Under the pieces are notes generated by a model that ran no database searches, was not told where the DNA came from, and was given only the letters and a program-made list of their open reading frames with translations. From contig NZ_JBDUUH010000016.1 in the NCBI RefSeq assembly GCF_039939195.1, positions 67,471 through 131,470 of the forward strand: DNA of 64,000 bases. The letters are read 5' to 3'. Source of the DNA: Foliimonas ilicis (GTDB lineage Bacteria > Pseudomonadota > Alphaproteobacteria > Rhizobiales > Rhizobiaceae). Position numbers and translations under genes: made by a program. Positions 19,061 through 27,251 of the stretch are shown here, in pieces (positions within the stretch are counted from its first letter, which is position 1; every line of letters starts with the position of its first letter).

Positions 19061-19160
19061 GCAGTTGCGGGCAATCGCCCTTAAGGGCGACAGGTGTTCG
19101 AGCCTAACGTCGGCCGCACGTCAAAAACCAACTGCGGCCGATGCTGCAACGCTCCTCGAA
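19054..19160 (-). promoter_or_regulatory. SAH riboswitch upstream of ahcY
   Basis: Read on the minus strand the leader has the SAH-aptamer core: UUCGAGGAGCGUUGCAG at its 5' end, an eight-base stem UCGGCCGC/GCGGCCGA (19141-19134 with 19117-19110), then UUAGGCUCGAA, and a closing AACUGCGCUCACC. UUCGAG (19160-19155) pairs with CUCGAA (19102-19097), and GAGCGU pairs with GCGCUC. A CGCCC-UUAA-GGGCG hairpin fills the joining segment. The blocks GAGGAGCG-UGCA, AGGCUCG and GCGCUCA match the known aptamer (from memory of the Ralstonia RNA), in the expected order and in front of the expected gene. These switches turn expression on when SAH is high. Confidence 0.88.
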
Positions 19161-19638
19161 ACACTCGATGCTCGTAAGGCACGACCGGCATCACGACTAA
19201 TTCCGAAAGGCCTGCAACTGTGCGGTCAACGGTGGCGCGAGGCTGGCCTACTCTGAGCAGCTAGGTTTCTCATACACTGGAACAAACATCATAAAAATTG
19301 CAAAAAGTCGAACAAGGTGTACGAATTTTGTGTACATAGACATTAGGGGCTTTCGCACCATACTCCAGTGGCATTCCCAATGACGTGGCCCCCCGCATGC
19401 CCTTGGATTGAACTGGACTCTGTCGACGGAGACGGAAATTAGGAGGAGCCGGCTTGCGGAAGACCAGATGATTGGCGTGCTGAAGAAGCATTAGCCGGGA
19501 ATCCCGGCGGCAGCGCTTTGCCGCGAGCACGCGCAAACCGCTCGAAATTGCTCGGTGTTGCGGCGACAGCAGCCGATATGCCGGGACCGATCGGCATTCC
19601 GGCAAGCCCCCGTGACCTGTTGCGCATCGCATACCCTG

Positions 19639-19950
19639 AGGTCCCGGAAACACCAAATCCTGATCCACGAGAATATTGAACATATAGCCCGGACGGATAC
19701 GAAGGGTGGGTTGAACATCGAGATTCTTGGTGATGGTTCTTTCGGCGACGCGCCCGAACGTCTCCGCGAAATTCCGCCTCGCAGCATCGGATGCGGTGTC
19801 CTGCCTCGCGAGCGTTGAGCTCTCCGGCACGGCCATGTCGATGCCAGTCCCGATAATCGCTAGCAGGACGGCCGAGCCGAAGGTGCTCAGATAATGGCGA
19901 TTGACCTTGTCGTTGAAGCCGCCATAGCGCATGACCGAAAGCGGGCTCAC
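19639..19950 (-). pseudogene. trbI: trbI (VirB10-like) C-terminal remnant
   Basis: About 104 codons match the C-terminal end of the conjugal transfer protein TrbI: YGGFNDKVNRHYLSTFGSAV, VPESSTLARQDTASDAARRN, then RPGYMFNILVDQDLVFPG at the end. The N-terminal three-quarters are missing; the upstream side runs directly into the 3' end of a Tn3 transposase gene at 19947. After FPGP the frame continues without homology to 19270. A second, differently damaged trbI remnant lies at 26600-27130 on the other strand. Confidence 0.8.
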
Positions 19951-22515
19951 TGGTGCCGCACCGGTCGCCTTGGTCTGAGATCGAGGCTGTCAGTCGGGGT
20001 CCAGATGTAGTCGCCGGTGAGGCTGATATGCTGCCATCCGAGCGGGGTGATGTGCTTGATCACGTCGGCAGGCGTGGCAATGCCTTCGCGATTGAGCTCG
20101 GCGAAAGTCGGTTCGAGATATAATGTGTTCCAGTAAACGATGGCATTGATAAGCAGGTTCAGCCCGGACGCCCTGTAGAACTGGCTCTCGAAGGTTCGGT
20201 CCCGCAGTTCTCCGAGCCGATTGAAGAACAGCGCCCGGGCCAGGGTGTTCTGGGCCTCGCTCTTGTTGAGGCCGGCGGTGGCGTTCCTGCGCATTTCAGG
20301 GTTCTGCCACCATTGCGGCAGGAAGATGGATCGATTGATGCGTCCGATGTCGCGCAAGGCGAGCGCCAGTCCGTTTTGGCGCGGGAATGCGGACAGTTTC
20401 GCCAGCAAGGTCGAAGGCCGCACCTGGCCGGAACGGATCGTGGTAACGAGACGCAGGATGTCATTCCAGTTTGCCTTGATCCGCTCGACATTGATGGGTT
20501 CGCCGAAGAGCGTGGCGAGGTTTTGGGGCGGTGTGTCGCCAGGGAAGAGGTAGAGCCGGCGATCTTTGAGGCCGCGCAGCCGGGGCACGAGCTGGAAACC
20601 GACAAGATGGCAAAGAGCGAAGCTCATGTCGCTGACCCCGCCGGTATCAACATAATGGGTTTCGATGGCGAGATCGCTGCCATGATAGAGCAGACCGTCG
20701 AGAACGTAGATGGCCTCGCTCGCGTTGGCGTTCATGGCGATGATGTGGAACGCGCCATACTGGTCGGAGGTGAAGCGATAGAACTTGGCGCCGGGGTTAG
20801 GACCATAGCGGGCGTTGAGGTCGCCGATCGCCTCGGCGTGCCCTCCTGCCGGAAAATACTGCCCGTCCGAGGATGAGGTGGTCCCGTCGCCCCACAGCCT
20901 TGCAAGAGGCAATTGCCTCTGGGCATTGACGAGGATGGCATGCGCGCCGGTGTGACCCTCCTCCCGGATATGCCAGTCGTGCGCCCAGGCGAGCTGGCGC
21001 ATCGTCAGCCCGGGGGAAACATCCGCCATTCTGGTGAGTCCGAGGTTGATGCCGTCCGCCAGAACGGCGGTAAGCAGGGCAAGCTTGTTGTCGGCCGTGC
21101 GCCCGGTGCGCAGAAGGGTGAACGCATTCGAAAATCCCGTGCGGGCTTCCACCTCAAGCAGCAGGTCGGTGATGCGGACGGCAGGCAGCCGGTTTTCCAC
21201 CTTCGGTTTCAGCGCCTTCGCGATGTCCGGGAACATGGCCTTGTGCGGCGTGATGCTGAAACCCGCGTCGGCCAATTCGACATCGTCGAGCTCACCGGCT
21301 TCTGCCAGACGGGAAAGCTCGCTCAGCCCGTCGTTCAAGGTCTGGCGCTGTTGCTTCAGATAGGTTTCTACATCGGTATCGACTGCGACCGGAAGCGGAC
21401 CTTCGCGCATCAGCTCGAATGTCGGCGCGGGAATGAGGAAGCTCTCGAAGGACTGGAATCGCTTCGCGCCCTCCACCCAGACATCGCCGGCATCGAGGCG
21501 GCGTTTCAATTCGCTGAACAGGCAGAGTTCATAGGCCCTGCGATCGATCTTGCCATCCTGCAGGATGAGCGGCATCCAGCCTTTATGCGGGCGGTCGCCT
21601 GATTGTCGGCTCGCCGCATCATGGCGCCGATTAGCTTTTTGAACACGTCGATTGCGGAATCGGTCAGATGGCGGGAAAGATGCAGGACCGTTGCTGCCAG
21701 CACGGCGTGCCGGCGTTAGGGATTGAGGTCGCGCAAATGCTGCGCGCTCATCCGCATCCCTTCCGCGGCGAGTTCGTCAAAAACTTTGGCCGGAATGCGC
21801 TCCATCAATTCCATTGGCAGGTTCAGTGACCGAAGAAGCTGAACGCGTTCAGCTATCCTGTCGAGATTGATGGCGGTAGGCGACAATGCCGGTGTTCTCG
21901 CCCAAGCAAGGATGGTCACGTTCGTCCCCGCACGCGGGTCGAGAAGTTTGTCGAGGTCACGTTTGTGGCCTTCCGAAAGCCCGCCAGCCAGAGCCCGGTG
22001 GGCGATGCGGATACCACGCCGGATTGCAACGTGGATGATGGCTTCGAGTGCTCCGCTCGCCGGCAGGAGAATTCGCCGACGTCGCAATTCCTCCACAACC
22101 ATATCCGCCAAAACATCGGCCCGGTGCAGGGTTTGCGCAGCCGGCGTCAACCAGCCGGTCAGTGCCCGCACGTCCGAAGGCGCAATGGGCGCATCTTCAT
22201 TTTCTCGAAAAGCAGGGCGAGGTGCTCGCGGCGTGTCTGCGGGCGCTCGAAATATCGGTCGATCTCGCGATGATCGGCGCCGATCTGCCGGGCCAGGAAC
22301 CGCAAGACGCCGGAAGGCAGGATCTCACCATCCGCGAGCGGCCTGCCTGGAAAACGCAAAATCGCCAAAACGCAGGTCAGACCCAGGCGGTTCGCTGCAC
22401 GGTTCTGCCGCATGATCAGATCGAGATCCGACTGGTCCAGCGTGTAATGTTTGGCGATCTCTCTTTCGTCCTCCGGGAGCGCTGTTGCCTGGCACCACCA
22501 TGTTTCACACGTCAT
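19947..22515 (-). pseudogene. tnpA: Second Tn3-family transposase, frameshifted
   Basis: Pieces in order on the minus strand: 22515-22170 (N-terminus, RPLADGEILPSGVLRFLARQ), 22171-21716, 21703-21600 (LHLSRHLTDSAIDVFKKLIG) and the long 21575-19947 segment holding the catalytic domain (LADGINLGLTRMAD, YRFTSDQYGAFHI, YVDTGGVSDMSFALCHLVG, WNTLYL). Breaks lie near 22165, 21710 and 21590. It is clearly diverged from the left transposase (1-2617). No GGGG-starting terminal repeat is visible beyond its 3' end; it abuts trbI sequence instead, so that end is lost or cut. Confidence 0.88.
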
Positions 22516-23069
22516 GACCTCGATCGGCTACGCAAGGGTATCCACCGGCAACCAGGATACGGCGCTTCAACTCGATGCGCTGTGCAAGGCGGGCTGCGAG
22601 AAGCTGTTCGAAGACAAGGCATCGGGTGTGAAAACCGATCGGCCGGGGCTCGCCGAAGCTGTGCGCTATGCCCGAGACGGCGACACGCTTACGGTCTGGA
22701 AGCTCGATCGCCTGGGCCGATCGATGAAGCACCTGATCGAGATCGTCACGGAATTGGAGGCCAAAGGTGTCGGCTTCCGATCTATCACCGAAAACATCGA
22801 CACCACGACACCCGGCGGTCGCCTGGTCTTCCATCTGTTCGTGGGCTCTGGCCCAGTTCGAACGCGATCTCATCCGGGAAAGAACCCGCGCCGGACTACA
22901 GGCAGCAGAGGAAAGCGGTCGGCGCGGAGGCCGGCAAGCTGTCGTCACGCCGGAGAAGCTCGCTAAGGCCCGCCAGCATCTGGCTGCCGGCCTCAATGTT
23001 CGCGAAGCCGCCGCGCGTGTGAAAATCGGCAAGACCGCGCTCTACGAAGCCCTCAAAGCCGAAAAATGA
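22514..23069 (+). pseudogene. tnpR: Serine resolvase of the second Tn3 element, +1 frameshift
   Basis: TnpR-type serine recombinase that resolves transposition cointegrates. The N-terminus SIGYARVSTGNQDTALQ carries the catalytic Ser. VWKLDRLGRSMKHL and the helix-turn-helix end (GLNVREAAARVKIGKTALYEALK) are typical. Near 22838-22842 the sequence reads CTGTTCGTGGGCTCTGG where HLFGALAQFERD needs one base fewer, so the C-terminal half is in the next frame. Its ATG lies on the same CATG as the ATG of the opposing tnpA fragment, leaving no room for a res site between the two starts as drawn. Confidence 0.85.
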
Positions 23070-23145
23070 GCCGCACCCACCGTCAAACCGGCGTGAGTTC
23101 TTCATGCGTTCTCAAATGTCGGACAGATTCATCACTTTCGTGTCG

Positions 23146-23218
23146 TGACGCCACCTTCTGGGAGTTGATCCGCATTGGACGGTGGCATGTCGAAGGCGAA
23201 GCGTACGACCGGGCGCTG
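23146..23218 (+). repeat. 73-bp scar of the left (Tn5393-like) tnpA
   Basis: Matches bases 1582-1666 of the left transposase gene, same orientation, except that 12 bases are missing between two CCAC words. Both sides are unrelated to tnpA, so this is a relic of another copy or of a recombination event. With the copy at 1582 it forms a direct repeat around the whole catabolic island. Confidence 0.8.
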
Positions 23219-23557
23219 AGCCCAAAGGGAGCGACCTCAGTCAACTATAGCGGCCCATTTAGGCGGTTCTACTCACTCGTCGTATATCAACTTTGCGTGT
23301 CTTAAAGCCGATCGAATGGAAAGAGAAATCAAGAGGGAGAGGGAGGAAGTTCGCTCGCTCGGCGGGCCGGAGGTGTCTTCGGGAAGAATACGAGAAAAGG
23401 CGCAGCGACTGGCGGTGTATCGATGATCCCAGATGGGGTTAATCCGAGCTTTGCTGCATGCATAGGCATGGTTATATTCGGCGGTCTTTTTTCTTCTTGG
23501 AAGGGAACACAAAATTTGACGTATCTTATGAAACAAAATCGGCCAGCACGCCTTAAG

Positions 23558-23725
23558 GTGAGGCCCAGCACATGAGATGTGGGTCTGTAGAACCGGGCCT
23601 CGTGTTGCGGGTAAGCAACGCGCGCCAAATTGCATACTCATGCAGATTTAGGAAGAGGGAAATTAGTGAGGCCCGGCGGGTTTTGGGGGGCTAAGTAGGT
23701 ACCGGGCCTCCTGTAGCGAATACGC
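23558..23725. repeat. Tandem pair of similar stem-forming units, 108 bp apart
   Basis: Unit 1 starts GTGAGGCCC at 23558 and its partner GGGCCTC is at 23595-23601. Unit 2 has the same words at 23666 and 23704-23710. Each stem (GAGGCCC/GGGCCTC) encloses about 29 bases with a shared TAG...ACC, and each is followed by TGT-GCG and a smaller hairpin ending in ACG. The loops differ while the stems are kept, as expected for structured RNA. Strand and function unknown. Confidence 0.55.
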
Positions 23726-24261
23726 CACGAAACAATATCTCATGATTCGCAGCACTCTGCTGTGTCAAATGACATGTCTGCTGCGCAAGTCGCTCCGAAG
23801 GGCTGATAGGCACTTTTTGTGCTTACTCCGGCGGGGTCCGTGTTGGCAAGCACTAACCGCGAGAGCAACCGCACGAATGTAAGCACACCGCTCAACCTTG
23901 CCTCGTTCATAAAGTGGTTCTAAGAATGTGACGCAATATCCTAAAATGGCCGTCGTCTCCCGCGTTTTCAGTCCCTTCTTAATCATCAGGTTGTTCCAAT
24001 GTGTCAGGATCAATTCCTAGAGCCTCGGCAACGGCATTTTTTGCCAGTCTTCATCTAAGTCGAATTCCATCTGTCTTCCGTGAGGCCGCGCGACGAAATG
24101 GTTCTTGGCATCAAGCGAGATTGTTGATCTCTCTGTCGCAAGCATGCAAAATCCGACGAATGCCGATGAGATGCCGAAGACTCACGCTGACGTGAAAAGC
24201 AAACCACGTGACCGGTAGACAGTGAGTGGCAAGCCGCTCGATCGAAGAGCCGCCTTACGTT

Positions 24262-24360
24262 CTGCACTAAGACCTCAACGAGCTTGAGGCTGAGAATAAG
24301 CATTTGAAAAAGCTGCTTGCTGAGAGGCTTGACAATGACAACGCTGAACTCAAGCGAAAA
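24262..24360 (+). pseudogene. IS3-family OrfA (helix-turn-helix/leucine zipper) remnant
   Basis: A short frame reads LNELEAENKHLKKLLAERL followed by DNDNAELK, the coiled-coil end of IS3-family OrfA proteins (usual pattern LEEENxxLKKLLA...LDNAALK). Neither the helix-turn-helix part nor OrfB is recognisable nearby. Confidence 0.55.
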
Positions 24361-24795
24361 CGCGGTTGTCTGTGACATGAGTTTCCATCCATTGAAGCCA
24401 GCGGGGTCGACGCACAGCTAGCTGTCCATCAACCGAACCGCGATGCATACGCATTACACAATGCTCCCAGACATGAGCACACGTTGAATAATTGATGAAG
24501 ATGCCCGACACCGAAGCGGGTGAACGATTAAGGCTTGGCATCGGGATTAGTGTAAATACAATCGTCAGTTCGTTTTCCGGCGACGTTTTTGAACACGCTC
24601 ATTCAGAAGCGATAATTGTCTTCCTTACCTTCGCAACGAGCGGCAAATGCGATGCAGCGTTTGAAATTTTTTGCCGGACGTTGGCTTACGGAGCATGAAT
24701 TACGATCAAACTTTGTCTAGATACTCGTGCTGGTCCCTGGCGGTTAGAAAATCCAGTTCGGAGCTACCTAACAAATGCGATGACGCCAATATCGC

Positions 24796-25749
24796 TCATT
24801 CCATTTTTGCCTTGACAGCGAGATCGTTGAGACGCTCCTGACAGATAACCGCAACCAGCCCCTGGAGGGCAGATGTACGCCCTCCGAGCCATTCCAGAGC
24901 TTCAGCGCTGATTTCGTAATGTTCGGAATAGCGCGCTTTCACATAGGCTTCATTGATGGTGTTAAACCATGCGGTGTAGCGCTGGAGATCACGTGGCCAA
25001 GCCTCGACAAGGCGCATGTCTTGCTGTTCGGCCAGTGCGCGCAGAAACTTGAGATTGTGGGATGGTGGGCTATAGTTTGTGAGAACCAACAGCAGAGCTG
25101 CGTAAAATTGTTCAACTGACTGATGTAGCTGAAACGCAGCCTCACTTTTTCGACCTTTGCTCAGCGCATATCTTGATGTGTCAAGAAATCCTGCTGCGGC
25201 CGGAAACCGCTTTTCGAAATACGTCTTTGCCACATTGTATTCATCGGCAGCTGACATTGGCTTGGGTTCAGCAAGAGGCTCGTCGTCCAACTCATAGAGT
25301 GCGATGCCCTGACGGCGGATATCGGAAAAGAAATATTGTCCTTGTCTGAGAGCGGTGTTTATCTCGCGCCGCGAGTGGACAATGAAACTCACCGGCGTCG
25401 AGACGCCCCGGTCATGTAACAATCGGTCAGCAGCTTTGTACCAATATGTGGAGAAATCGGTCAGCTTCTTGTTGTTGACGATGATGAGCAGGTCGTAATC
25501 GGATCGGTAACCTTTCATTGTATGTGGCTCATCCACCCAGTCACCGCGTGCATATGATCCGAACAGGATGACTTTCAAGATTCTGCCCATCTTTTTGAAT
25601 TCTGCAGAGCCCTCCTTGAGCACATCTGCGAATTCCTCCAGCAGGATTTGCAGGATACGCGCCAACTCACGCTGCTTTTTTTCCGGCAAATGGTCGAGGC
25701 TGGATTTCATTATCGATTGGAGCATCCCGGCGATTTCCTGTTCATTCAA
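24796..25749 (-). CDS. Nucleotidyltransferase-HEPN fusion protein
   Basis: 317-residue fusion of an N-terminal minimal nucleotidyltransferase domain (ILFGSYARGDW near residue 60, then YRSDYDLLII giving the paired Asp) and a C-terminal HEPN-type helical domain (about residues 165-300; KSEAAFQLHQSVEQFYAALLL, then ARYSEHYEIS, an R-x4-H-like motif usual for HEPN RNases being only loosely matched). In separate two-gene systems MNT and HEPN act as antitoxin and toxin; in single-chain forms the role is less clear, with defence or tRNA/protein AMPylation as options. It stands alone in a low-GC stretch between mobile-element remains. Confidence 0.8.
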   Translation of the reverse strand: MNEQEIAGMLQSIMKSSLDHLPEKKQRELARILQILLEEFADVLKEGSAEFKKMGRILKVILFGSYARGDWVDEPHTMKGYRSDYDLLIIVNNKKLTDFSTYWYKAADRLLHDRGVSTPVSFIVHSRREINTALRQGQYFFSDIRRQGIALYELDDEPLAEPKPMSAADEYNVAKTYFEKRFPAAAGFLDTSRYALSKGRKSEAAFQLHQSVEQFYAALLLVLTNYSPPSHNLKFLRALAEQQDMRLVEAWPRDLQRYTAWFNTINEAYVKARYSEHYEISAEALEWLGGRTSALQGLVAVICQERLNDLAVKAKME

Positions 25750-25866
25750 ATCAATAAGTTATGCCAGCTTCAGAATCCACCGATTGAAAACGAAAAGGTG
25801 TCATCGGCGAACGTGGCAGGCAGGCTCTCCAATCCACGACGACTTATTCATGCGGCGCAAGTTATG

Positions 25867-25922
25867 TTGCGTCAATCTACAAATCGAACAGAAAAATCCA
25901 CAAAAATAGCCTGTTGACGCAA
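25867..25922. repeat. Inverted repeat TTGCGTCAA ... TTGACGCAA before the MNT-HEPN gene
   Basis: Nine-base perfect arms at 25867-25875 and 25914-25922, 38 bases apart, about 120 bases upstream of the gene start. It could be a split operator or the edge of a small insertion. The intervening sequence and 25923-25992 hold no gene. Confidence 0.45.
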
Positions 25923-25992
25923 TAGTGGGGCTAAAATAACGTAGGTTTTTTCTCGCAATGCTCTTTTTGTTGCATCAACACCTGCATTATTA

Positions 25993-26482
25993 TCACGAAA
26001 ATTTAATGACGAAATCTGACCGTGAGCGAAAGGAATGTCGATGAAGCCGCCCGGTTGGGCTTTCCGAGATGGCGGTTTGCGGGATCAGTCCGTTGGCACA
26101 TTTGTCTGCTTTATCCCTTTCAGAAGGGCGAAAAACGCTTCGGGCACTAGAGTCAGATTTCCCCCGCAAGGTTGAGAGGGTGTCACCTGTTTCCTGGCTC
26201 ATGGGTGACGATGTGGAGGATCAAGTCGGCAATAAGCGCCCTGGCTTCTTCGTTCCAATGCGCCTCAGCCGCCGTGCGGGGATCGTCATGGACGAGGGTA
26301 TCAGCGCGTGCCAGCGTCTTCGGCAACATCGAGGCCGTCCGGATATGCGCGCCGAGCGGATCGAGGATATGAACGGATCCAAACGTTTCGCGGGTGCGGC
26401 CGGCGATCTTTGCATTCTCACTCTTGGCATCAATACAGATCACCGAGCGGTTGGGGGTTAGAAGGAATAATAGTGCCAACAC
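25993..26482 (-). pseudogene. traG: traG (VirD4-type coupling protein) internal remnant
   Basis: Minus-strand frames give NRSVICIDAKSENAKIAGRT, HILDPLGAH, EAHWNEEARALIADLILHIV and THEPGN, which is the region just after Walker A in TraG/VirD4 conjugative coupling proteins. It continues as LSTLRG and, in a shifted frame, LTLVPEAFFALLKG. Walker A itself is missing on the upstream side. TraG is an inner-membrane ATPase that hands the relaxosome to the mating channel; this piece cannot function. Confidence 0.75.
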
Positions 26483-26599
26483 CCAAGCCCGTTCGCGTCG
26501 GCGCTATGGTGAGCAGATGGGGCGAGCCATTATAGCACAGCAGTTTTTTGATCACCCGTCACGGTCGATCAGAAGACTGGACCCGGTGCGAGTGAGAGC

Positions 26600-27130
26600 A
26601 GCGATTTCCCTGGTCGTAGCAAAGCGGACCGAACCAAACACGGCAGCACTTCGCGCCGACCTCGGCGGACAGAACGTCGACCTGAAAGGCCAGTCCAAGA
26701 AGGACTTCTTCAACGCCGATAGGGACCTGGGCTATCTGCCGAACCCAGTCGTGCCGCAGCAATACCCTACGAGCTCAAACGCGGCTCGGTGATCGCCGGG
26801 ACGCTCATCACCGGCATCAACTCCGACCGTCCCGGCCGCATCACTCTGCAGGTCAGCCAGAATGACTTTGGCAGTGCCACCGGCCACCGGCCACCGCCTC
26901 CTCCCTGCAGGGGACCAATCTCTTCGGCAGCTACGACAGCAAGGTCTCCTTCGGCCGGTCCCATGTTCTCGTCATCTGGACCGATATCATCTTCCCCAAC
27001 GGCTCGACGCTGGCCACCCAAGACACTGCGTCCGACGCCGCGAGGCGGAATTTTGCGGAAACATTCGCCGGGGTACAAGTTCAACGTCCTCGTCGATCAG
27101 GACATCGTGTTTCCGGCAAGATATCGATAG
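26600..27130 (+). pseudogene. trbI: trbI (VirB10-like) remnant, second copy
   Basis: The translation runs NTAALRADLGGQNVDLKGQ, FFNADRDLGYLPNP in one frame, then IAGTLITGINSDRPGRITLQ and VSQNDFGSATGHR in the next, then FGSYDSKVSFGRSHVLVIW, IIFPNGSTLATQDTASDAAR in a third, and finally FNVLVDQDIVFPARYR with the stop. Order and content match TrbI, the channel protein spanning the cell envelope in conjugation, with internal deletions and at least three frame changes. It lies head to head with the traG remnant. Confidence 0.8.
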
Positions 27131-27251
27131 CGACGCTGCTCCGGACGGAGAAGGGAATTGTGCTCGACCTTTTCAACACCGCCTTCGCGGCCTGTACATT
27201 GCTGATTGCGGTCTGGAGGCCTCGAAAGACTTGGCTGCTGTTTCTGCTGGC

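Larger units (their letters stand above)
23219..24795. other. Gene-poor stretch with a paired repeat and an IS3 remnant
   Basis: No intact gene recognised over nearly 1.6 kb, and base composition looks more AT-rich than the surrounding operons. It contains the paired stem-forming repeat (23558-23725) and a small IS3 OrfA relic near 24262-24360. Reading frames of 60-120 codons are present (for example 23765-24013 on the minus strand), but none resembles a known family. Confidence 0.5.

Noticed and set aside
4803..19160. Calling the island a fluorometabolite biosynthesis cluster
   Set aside because: FlK-like, aldolase and SAH-hydrolase families are shared, but no fluorinase or nucleoside phosphorylase is present; kept only as a hypothesis.
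2650..19946. Calling the island a simple composite transposon
   Set aside because: The two flanking Tn3 transposases are different, both are broken, and the right one lacks a visible terminal repeat.
23558..23725. CRISPR array
   Set aside because: Only two units, with poorly conserved interior and stem-based similarity; no cas genes nearby.
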